Assembly (NCBI GenBank): GCA_032718475.1
Contig: JAUCBJ010006366.1
Span: 1 to 26,556, forward strand
Length of the DNA stretch: 26,556 bases
Source: Nemertoderma westbladi
Lineage: Eukaryota > Xenacoelomorpha > Nemertodermatida > Nemertodermatidae
Reading direction: 5' to 3'
Within the stretch, counting starts at the first letter, position 1; each line of letters begins with the position of its first letter. This document shows, piece by piece, positions 18,751-26,556 of the stretch. The notes below the pieces were generated by a model. That model worked only from the letters and a program-made list of their open reading frames with translations, searched no databases and was not told the DNA's origin. Made by a program: the position numbers and the translations under genes.

Positions 18751-21700
18751 ATATATAACCCACTGTAACCAAACTGAAATGTTTAACCCACTGTAACCAA
18801 ACTGAAATGTTTAACCCTCTGTAACCAAACTGAAATGTTTAACCCACTGTAACCAAACTGAAATGTTTAACCCTCTGTAACCAAACTGAAATGTTTAACC
18901 CTCTGTAACCAAACTGAAATGTTTAACCCACTGTAACCAAACTGAAATGTTTAACCCTCTGTAACCAAACTGAAATGTTTAACCCTCTGTAACCAAACTT
19001 AAATGTTTAACCCTCTGTAACCAAACTGAAATGTTTAACCCACTGTAACCAAACTGAAAAGTGTACCCACTGTAACCAAACTGAAATGTGTAACCCATTG
19101 TAACCAAACTGAAATGTTTAACCCTCTGTAACCAAACTGAAATATATAACCCACTGTAACCAAACTGAAATGTTTAACCCTCTGTAACCAAACTGAAATG
19201 TTTAACCCACTGTAACCAAACTGAAATGTGTAACCCATTGTAACCAAACTGAAATGTTTAACCCTCTGTAACCAAACTGAAATATATAACCCACTGTAAC
19301 CAAACTGAAATGTTTTACCCACTGTAACCAAACTGAAATGTTTAACCCTCTGTAACCAAACTGAAATGTGTAACCCATTGTAACCAAACTGAAATGTTTA
19401 ACCCTCTGTAACCAAACTGAAATATATAACCCACTGTAACCAAACTGAAATGTTTAACCCTCTGTAACCAAACTGAAATGTGTAACCCATTGTAACCAAA
19501 CTGAAATGTTTAACCCTCTGTAACCAAACTGAAATATATAACCCACTGTAACCAAACTGAAATGTTTTACCCACTGTAACCAAACTGAAATGTTTAACCC
19601 TCTGTAACCAAACTGAAATGTGTAACCCATTGTAACCAAACTGAAATGTTTAACCCTCTGTAACCAAACTGAAATATATAACCCACTGTAACCAAACTGA
19701 AATGTTTTACCCACTGTAACCAAACTGAAATGTTTAACCCTCTGTAACCAAACTGAAATGTTTAACCCTCTGTAACCAAACTGAAATGTTTAACCCTCTG
19801 TAACCAAACTGAAATGTGTAACCCACTGTAACCAAACTGAAATGTTTAACCCTCTGTAACCAAACTGAAATGTTTAACCCACTGTAACCAAACTGAAATG
19901 TTTAACCCTCTGTAACCAAACTGAAATGTTTAACCCACTGTAACCAAACTGAAATGTTTAACCCTCTGTAACCAAACTGAAATGTTTAACCCTCTGTAAC
20001 CAAACTGAAATGTGTAACCCACTGTAACCAAACTGAAATGTTTAACCCTCTGTAACCAAACTGAAATGTTTAACCCACTGTAACCAAACTGAAATGTTTA
20101 ACCCTCTGTAACCAAACTGAAATGTTTAACCCTCTGTAACCAAACTGAAATGTGTAACCCACTGTAACCAAACTGAAATGTTTAACCCTCTGTAACCAAA
20201 CTGAAATGTTTAACCCTCTGTAACCAAACTGAAATGTTTAACCCTCTGTAACCAAACTGAAATGTTTAACCCTCTGTAACCAAACTGAAATGTGTAACCC
20301 ACTGTAACCAAACTGAAATGTTTAACCCTCTGTAACCAAACTGAAATGTTTAACCCACTGTAACCAAACTGAAATGTTTAACCCTCTGTAACCAAACTGA
20401 AATGTTTAACCCACTGTAACCAAACTGAAATGTTTTACCCACTGTAACCAAACTGAAATGTTTAACCCTCTGTAACCAAACTGAAATGTGTAACCCATTG
20501 TAACCAAACTGAAATGTTTAACCCTCTGTAACCAAACTGAAATATATAACCCACTGTAACCAAACTGAAATGTTTAACCCTCTGTAACCAAACTGAAATG
20601 TGTAACCCATTGTAACCAAACTGAAATGTTTAACCCTCTGTAACCAAACTGAAATATATAACCCACTGTAACCAAACTGAAATGTTTTACCCACTGTAAC
20701 CAAACTGAAATGTTTAACCCTCTGTAACCAAACTGAAATGTGTAACCCATTGTAACCAAACTGAAATGTTTAACCCTCTGTAACCAAACTGAAATATATA
20801 ACCCACTGTAACCAAACTGAAATGTTTTACCCACTGTAACCAAACTGAAATGTTTAACCCTCTGTAACCAAACTGAAATGTTTAACCCTCTGTAACCAAA
20901 CTGAAATGTTTAACCCTCTGTAACCAAACTGAAATGTGTAACCCACTGTAACCAAACTGAAATGTTTAACCCTCTGTAACCAAACTGAAATGTTTAACCC
21001 ACTTTAACCAAACTGAAATGTTTAACCCTCTGTAACCAAACTGAAATGTTTAACCCACTGTAACCAAACTGAAATGTTTAACCCTCTGTAACCAAACTGA
21101 AATGTTTAACCCTCTGTAACCAAACTGAAATGTGTAACCCACTGTAACCAAACTGAAATGTTTAACCCTCTGTAACCAAACTGAAATGTTTAACCCACTG
21201 TAACCAAACTGAAATGTTTAACCCTCTGTAACCAAACTGAAATGTTTAACCCTCTGTAACCAAACTGAAATGTGTAACCCACTGTAACCAAACTGAAATG
21301 TTTAACCCTCTGTAACCAAACTGAAATGTTTAACCCTCTGTAACCAAACTGAAATGTGTAACCCTCTGTAACCAAACTGAAATGTTTAACCCTCTGTAAC
21401 CAAACTGAAATGTTTAACCCTCTGTAACCAAACTGAAATGTTTAACCCTCTGTAACCAAACTGAAATGTTTAACCCTCTGTAACCAAACTGAAATGTGTA
21501 ACCCACTGTAACCAAACTGAAATGTTTAACCCTCTGTAACCAAACTGAAATGTTTAACCCACTGTAACCAAACTGAAATGTTTAACCCTCTGTAACCAAA
21601 CTGAAATGTTTAACCCACTGTAACCAAACTGAAATGTTTTACCCACTGTAACCAAACAGAAATGTTTAACCCTCTGTAACCAAACTGAAATGTGTAACCC

Positions 21701-22978
21701 ATTGTAACCAAACTGAAATGTTTAACCCTCTGTAACCAAACTGAAATATATAACCCACTGTAACCAAACTGAAATGTTTTACCCACTGTAACCAAACTGA
21801 AATGTTTAACCCTCTGTAACCAAACTGAAATGTGTAACCCATTGTAACCAAACTGAAATGTTTAACCCTCTGTAACCAAACTGAAATATATAACCCACTG
21901 TAACCAAACTGAAATGTTTTACCCACTGTAACCAAACTGAAATGTTTAACCCTCTGTAACCAAACTGAAATGTTTAACCCTCTGTAACCAAACTGAAATG
22001 TGTAACCCACTGTAACCAAACTGAAATGTTTAACCCTCTGTAACCAAACTGAAATGTTTAACCCACTGTAACCAAACTGAAATGTTTAACCCTCTGTAAC
22101 CAAACTGAAATGTTTAACCCACTGTAACCAAACTGAAATGTTTAACCCTCTGTAACCAAACTGAAATGTTTAACCCTCTGTAACCAAACTGAAATGTGTA
22201 ACCCACTGTAACCAAACTGAAATGTTTAACCCTCTGTAACCAAACTGAAATGTTTAACCCTCTGTAAACAAACTGAAATGTGTAACCCGCTGTAACCAAA
22301 CTGAAATGTTTAACCCTCTGTAAACAAACTGAAATGTGTAACCCGCTGTAACCAAACTGGAATGTTTAACCCTCTGTAACCAAACTGAAATGTTTAACCC
22401 TCTGTAACCAAACTGAAATGTTTAACCCTCCCTCTGTAACCAAACTGAAATGTTTAACCCTATGTAACCAGACTGAAATATGCAACCCACAATAACCAGA
22501 CTTGTGTAACCCACAATAACCAGACTGAAATGTTTAACCCGATGTAACCAACTGAAATGTGTAACCCCCATTAACCAGACTTAAATGTGTAACCCACTGT
22601 ATCCAGGCTGAAAAGTGAAAACCACTGAATCCAGGCTGAAATGTGTAACCCGCTGTTACCAAACTTAAATGTGTAACCCGCTGTAACCAAACTTAAATGT
22701 GTAACCCATTACAACTACACTGAAATGTGTGACCCAATGTAACAGACTGATATGTGTTTAACCAGATGTAACCAGACTGAAATATGTAACCCGCTGTAAC
22801 CAGACGGAAATGTGTAACCCATTGTAACCAGACGGAAATGCGTAACCCAATGTAAACATGTGAAATGTTCAATGTGTAACCTAATGTTACCAGACTGAAA
22901 TGTGTAACCCGCTGTAACAAACCAGACTGAATGTGTAACCCGATGTAACCAGACTGAATGTGTAACCCGATGTAACCG
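18751..22978. repeat. 28-bp satellite array, about 150 copies, with higher-order structure
   Basis: The core is TGTAACCAAACTGAAATG followed by a variable part (TTTAACCCTC, TTTAACCCAC, TGTAACCCAT, ATATAACCCAC or TTTTACCCAC). Three 28-bp units make 84 bp, so ORFs with a 28-residue repeat appear on the minus strand; they are artefacts. The order of variants is itself repeated: about 19290-20230 matches about 20410-21350 at an offset of 1120 bp (40 units). Related blocks also occur from about 21600. From about 22440 the units degenerate, as expected at the edge of an array. Confidence 0.97.
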
Positions 22979-23221
22979 GCCTCTGTACTCTATAAAGGGC
23001 CTACTATCTTTCATTCACTCATCAATAGTTTTCAGATAAGATCTGCCGGTAGGTTGATGGGGTTTTAAACAAAAATTGTTAACAAAAAATACTTATAATA
23101 TTTTGTGAATTACGTTGCGCCATATGGGAATAGTTATTATTATAACATATATTCTAATATTCGTAACGAAACGAAACGAAACTTTTATAGACTAAAGTAA
23201 ATAAAGAGGGAAATAAACGAA
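22979..23221 (-). other. 3' flank / 3' UTR of the ACBD5-like gene
   Basis: This is AT-rich sequence between the satellite edge and the ACBD5-like stop codon. I see no clear AATAAA on the minus strand, so the polyadenylation site is unknown and could lie in the satellite. ACGAAACGAAACGAAAC (about 23166) is a short tandem word. Confidence 0.4.
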
Positions 23222-23868
23222 TTAATCGGACCTCCGATTGGGACCGATAATTATTCTACGAGTTCGGAGTAGCACGAGAGTCGCACCAAGTAGGATACCA
23301 GCGGTCATTAGCAACCAATCCCGTCCGCCGGACCACAGCCCGGTGACCCAGGAACCCGCCCGGCCGTCCGTCCGACTGTCCGGCCGCCCGGACCGCCATG
23401 AGTCCAACAGTCGCTCCAGGGAGGAGACCCGGCCCTCGAGGGAGTCGAGATCGGCGCGAAGGTTGGGAGCGGGGAGTCCAGGGGGGTCGTCTGGGGGGAT
23501 GGAAACCGCGGTCTCTGGGAGGAGACGTGCGCCCTCTAGTGGCGGATTCGTGAACGCAGCGCCCTCTAGTGGAGGATCCGTGAACGCAGCGCTCTCTAGT
23601 GGGGGATCCGTGAACGCAGCGCCCTCTACCGGTCGCGCTGGAGTAGAAGTCGTCGCGGTTTGGGACCGCGGTGTGGCGGGGCCCCTTAGCGGTGGGACCA
23701 CGAACTCTGTCATGGAGTCCTCGTAGATGGAACTAGCGGGACTGGTTACCGGACTCGGTAGACCGTCGTACCCGGTGGCCCGTAGGGGGTTGCCAAGGTT
23801 ACTCAGCTCCATGGATACCGCGTCACCTTGTGAATCGACAGTAACGAACTCTGAATTGTCGTTGTTGC
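23222..23868 (-). CDS. ACBD5: ACBD5/ACBD4-like protein, exon 3 (FFAT-like motifs, coiled coil, tail anchor)
   Basis: The acceptor TTTTATTGTTTTAG precedes GC AAC AAC; phase 1 matches the exon 2 donor. Residues 130-344 include NDNSEFVTVDSQ (132-143), a candidate FFAT-like motif with acidic flank and Thr at position 4. A second candidate, SIYEDSMTEF (176-185), follows. Then come a 10-residue tandem repeat (GAAFTDPPLE, about 211-243), a short heptad-type coiled coil (ADLDSLEGRVSSLERLL, about 268-284), a hydrophobic segment WLLMTAGILLGATLVLL (314-330) and a basic end (RTRRIIIGPNRRSD). ACBD5 family proteins are peroxisomal tail-anchored proteins that bind VAP proteins on the ER through an FFAT-like motif; the layout fits. 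The stop codon is at 23222-23224. Confidence 0.9.
23531..23630 (-). repeat. 30-bp coding minisatellite in ACBD5-like exon 3
   Basis: Three full 30-bp units (23531, 23561, 23591) and a 10-bp partial one encode the decapeptide GAAFTDPPLE on the minus strand. The unit length keeps the frame. It lies in the presumably disordered linker between the FFAT-like region and the coiled coil, where length changes are likely tolerated. Confidence 0.93.
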
Positions 23869-24695
23869 CTAAAACAATAAAATATTAAACATATAAATCT
23901 CGCCGTTTAATTAAGAAAATGATAAAGTTAATGTTCAACTACATCAATGACACAATTTCCTAAATTACTAAACCCAACACACTTAGTGTTGGAGCTCTCA
24001 GCTGTTCAGTTGAACAGAGTGTGGGAACTGATCACGGACGGTTTGGTTTATTCGAATTTAACATTTACAACGGCGCAGACTAGGAACCATCGCCGGTCGG
24101 CCCCACAAAGCAAATCACCAATTCGACAAAGGCTACTGACCGGGACCGGACCCATTGCTCAATTGACCGGACCCGACATATTGCCATTTAAAGGCGAACA
24201 GGTTAGTGAAGGAGCAGGTTACAGAGGCGTGTTGGGGAAACCAAAACAATAAACGAAAGTTAACACATGTTACAAGTTTAATGGGTCCGATCGCAAAGTT
24301 GAGGTAATAAGGGTCCGGACAGTAGCCACTTCTCACCAATTCATCTGCTAATATCAAGACTGGAGTTCTTAAACGGATGTTTCAGCAATGTCATCGGATA
24401 TGATAATGACAACTTTTTGATATCCGACTGGATCAGATATCCGCTAGTCACTTGTCGGAAAACCGGCCGGATTTTAAACCTTTTCAAAGAAGAGAAAAAG
24501 CTTTTAGTTGCTTTGTTGTATTGCCCTAATTTTGATATGACATGGTTACTAGCTGGGTGTTACTGGAACATAAAGGTATTACAACAATGTATTTATGCAC
24601 CGGAAAATAAAGACGATAGACTTGGAATTGGGAATGCAGGTCAGGCGATTTCAGACATTTCCGGACGGCGGGGTCGTGGTTTATCGGTTACCTAC
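23869..24695 (-). other. Intron 2 of the ACBD5-like gene
   Basis: The intron begins GTAGGT (24695-24690) and ends TTTTAG (at 23869). Two plus-strand ORFs lie here (23947-24252 and 24417-24764, the second overlapping exon 2 antisense). Neither resembles a known family nor has a supporting signal. An inverted repeat TCGGATAT...ATATCCGA lies at about 24393-24428. An additional alternative exon cannot be excluded, but the flanking exons join in phase without one. Confidence 0.6.
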
Positions 24696-24846
24696 CAGAT
24701 GAATGTGATTGGACAACCCCATCGGCTTCTGGGAAGTAAGCGATGGTCTCCGCCTGGTCGTTGACCAACTCGTAGAAAGGACCCCAGATATGTAGGAAGT
24801 TGTTGACCTCTTCGGAATGAGGCATAGTTTCTATCATCGATTTCAA
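24696..24846 (-). CDS. ACBD5: ACBD5/ACBD4-like protein, exon 2
   Basis: This 151-nt exon is phase 0 in and phase 1 out. The acceptor is TTGTTACTTTGCAG and the donor TCTG|GTAGGT. It encodes LKSMIETMPHSEEVNNFL (residues 80-97) and GPFYELVND. The first part completes the last helix of the acyl-CoA-binding domain (family pattern xxIIETMP), and GPFYE is a conserved feature right after the domain in ACBD4/5 proteins. A second GT four bases downstream would reach a stop codon out of phase with exon 3, so the chosen donor is preferred. Confidence 0.9.
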
Positions 24847-25965
24847 CTGCAAAGTAACAATATCTAATTATTTTACCAGGGTTTTCATGAAATAAAAGAT
24901 GCAATAAAATTACGTAAATAAAGAAAAAACAATACAGGTTGGATAGTCACAGAGGAGAGGGGTAATCTATCGGTTAGCTTTCGCTGTTTCGTGTTTCATG
25001 CATATACCGGTAAACTTTTAGTGGTACGCGAGACCATAAACTACTTTTATACAAGTTACAAAAAGTGGCGGATCTGTACAAAAAATACAAAAGAGTACCG
25101 CTACCACACCAGTACAATAAAGTTCAACAATAGTGGATAAACGAGTACCAAATGGTACCCCGTACTCCGATACACAAGTCAGCCAGTTACATAGTTATTA
25201 CCTAGTACGACAATCCTACAATCTTAAAGAGTACCTAATGCAGCTTTTGAACTTTGGTGTTCCACCGGAAACTGTTTCAATTCCATAAAAAATGCAGAAG
25301 GATAACGCCAACTGACGTTTACATAGTTTTTAGCACCATACTGCTGTAGGCTGTACTGCGAGTAGAGCCTGCGTTTAAAAGGTACCGATTACAACCATGA
25401 ACCAGACTCAGATCGGGAATGTGCAGTTTTGGGTACCTTCACGGCCATTGGTTTTTAATACTGAATTAAACTCGTTGGTTACATACAGTAGTGGCGGCCT
25501 CAACCATAATCAAAACTGTCATGTAACCCTAACCCTAAGTCATAATCTAAGAAATTACTCTAAATTTCCCAGATTATGACTTAGGGTTCAGGGTTAGGGT
25601 TACCAGATGACAGTTTTAACTTTTAATTATGGTTTGAGGCCTGACCAACTAACCCTAACCAAAATAATAAACCAAACCATCTTTACAAGAATAAATGGTT
25701 ATGATAGGCCTATGACAGTGTACCGACCTGCCGGCAGACCTGTAACTGTACAACAACAGTACAAGTAAGAAAAATTGAAGGTAATTGAACCCTCAGATCA
25801 AATTAGGGCCTATATGAAAACTGGAAGTGTTCACGTTCAGCGGTTTTTAACCAGTTAAACTTGACTTGATGTCTTCGTGACTTACCTGTCAGCCAGTCAG
25901 CCTGTTGTTACCGTGGCCATCCTGCCTGATCATACTGTCCTATCTGCTATCCATCCATACCATAC
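24847..25965 (-). other. Intron 1 of the ACBD5-like gene
   Basis: The intron begins GTATGG (25965) and ends TTTGCAG. It holds a telomere-like foldback element (25496-25641) and many GTAC/GGTACC words. No ORF, RNA gene or exon is recognised. Confidence 0.7.
25496..25641. mobile_element. Palindromic MITE-like element with telomere-like repeats
   Basis: The left arm GGCCTCAACCATAATCAAAA through TAACCCTAACCCTAAG and CATAATCTA (25496-25549) pairs with the right arm (25571-25641): AGATTATGACTTAGGG, GGGTTAGGGTTA, TTTTAATTATGG and GAGGCC. The central loop is only about 20 bp, so the element would fold into one long hairpin. TTAGGG-type hexamers sit in the middle of each arm, and a further AACCCTAACC follows at about 25650. 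No coding capacity. Confidence 0.85.
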
Positions 25966-26202
25966 CTGTTGGACGTATTCAGACATTGCTTCATCTTTGG
26001 ACATATTTCCCAGCTCATTCCACGCCTCCCACTTATACTTCCCAACCATATCCCAGAAGCCCGGCCTCGTAGTTGTACATGGACCAATTGTCGCTTGCTT
26101 GTACAAGGAGTAAAATTTCAGTTTGACAGCAGCAGATGGCTCATACTCGCCTCCTTTGGGAAGATTCTGGACAACATTGACGGCGGCTTCAAACTTCTCC
26201 AT
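25966..26202 (-). CDS. ACBD5: ACBD5/ACBD4-like protein, exon 1 (acyl-CoA-binding domain)
   Basis: This encodes residues 1-79 of a 344-residue protein that binds acyl-CoA, probably very-long-chain acyl-CoA at peroxisomes by analogy with ACBD5. The ACB domain starts at once: [28 protein letters not shown] (ligand-binding Tyr34 and Lys35 region), [16 protein letters not shown] (Lys57) and [13 protein letters not shown] (Tyr76). These are the usual ligand contacts, all present. An in-frame TGA just upstream of the ATG supports the start at 26202. The donor CAG|GTATGG at 25966 is phase 0 and joins exon 2, where the last helix continues (YVQQ-LKSMIETMP). The unspliced reading runs on for 11 codons without family similarity. 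ACBD4 and ACBD5 cannot be separated from this sequence alone. Confidence 0.93.
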
Positions 26203-26556
26203 ATTTCAGTATTTCACAAGGACTATCTCAGTACCGGTATCTGATTATCAGCATCAGGCAGTCAGGTGCCAAGTGCAGTGTGCAGAGGTGTCAGGGTGTG
26301 CCGTCCCGTACCAGTCTTTCATTATTCCATACTCTGTCTCTCTGTCTGGCTGTTAATTAGATACAGAGATACATATATAGGCCTAACAGATAAGAAAGCT
26401 GTACCGGTACCACAGAGCTGCGGAGAGCAGAACTGCAAAACCGGGTATCATTATCATAGCAGTCCAAAGTCAGGCCCTGCGGGAACTAGCCAGACTGGAA
26501 TCTCTCGGCACTTTCAGGGAGATCTCCGGCGCGCAGAAGTAAGCGCCGGCGCAGAA
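26203..26556 (-). promoter_or_regulatory. 5' UTR/promoter of the ACBD5-like gene
   Basis: The sequence upstream of the ACBD5-like start becomes GC-rich and CpG-rich toward the window edge (about 26470-26556, with GGCGCGC and GCGCCGGCGC). This suggests a CpG-type promoter or the edge of another element. AGGCCTA and TACCGGTACC words also occur. A noncoding first exon is possible but no donor is convincing. Confidence 0.4.

Noticed and set aside
18751-22978. Multiple repetitive minus-strand ORFs (VTVGYTFQFGY-type)
   Set aside because: They arise from the 28-bp satellite (84 bp = 28 codons) and have identical copies at satellite offsets.
23947-24764. Plus-strand ORFs of 101 and 115 codons in ACBD5-like intron 2
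   Set aside because: No recognisable domain; the second overlaps coding exon 2 in antisense; no promoter or splice support.

Overview
This is a stretch of an animal (metazoan) nuclear genome, most likely a marine invertebrate. Three protein-coding loci have metazoan family signatures, two of them with introns and consensus splice sites. The intergenic DNA is AT-rich and full of minisatellites, foldback elements and TTAA-type transposon debris. The recurrent AGGCCTA motif in the flanks reminds me of ambulacrarian (echinoderm or hemichordate) genomes, but that is an impression and not evidence.

Layout. (1) At 246-1154 (+) is an intact, intronless PRPF38A-like splicing factor gene, followed by a 42-bp minisatellite carrying phased CTGATTGG (inverted CCAAT) boxes. 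(2) From 9250 down to 2552 (-) I reconstruct a split gene that a simple ORF scan misses: four exons (9250-8719, 8528-8410, 6332-6169, 2787-2552) with good splice sites and fully compatible phases (1, 0, 2, then 1 out). It encodes the extracellular part of a Cys-loop (pentameric ligand-gated ion channel) receptor. Its first exon adds a signal peptide, a ten-cysteine domain and eight TTPPEPP repeats before the receptor domain. The membrane exons (M1-M4) were not found and may lie beyond position 1. (3) From 26202 down to 23222 (-) a three-exon gene encodes a complete 344-residue ACBD5/ACBD4-like protein: acyl-CoA-binding domain, FFAT-like motif candidates, short coiled coil and C-terminal membrane anchor. 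This is the layout of the peroxisome-ER tether family.

Most of the rest is repeat. There are long arrays at 6798-8450 (40 bp), 9515-13390 (another 40 bp), 13530-15712 (63 bp) and 18751-22978 (28 bp, with a duplication of about 1 kb inside). A 1.68-kb TTAA-flanked inverted-repeat transposon (15778-17467) contains its own 147-bp tandem array. A decayed LINE 3' end (about 4890-5620) has its tail tandemly repeated, and there are two foldback elements (3406-3787 and 25496-25641).

The most notable points are the receptor architecture, and the observation that the 40-bp array in receptor intron 2 begins inside exon 2. Its units are copies of the last 40 bp of that exon plus the 5' splice site, giving about 40 decoy exon ends. 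The genes share no evident pathway; this is an ordinary animal gene neighbourhood inflated by tandem repeats.
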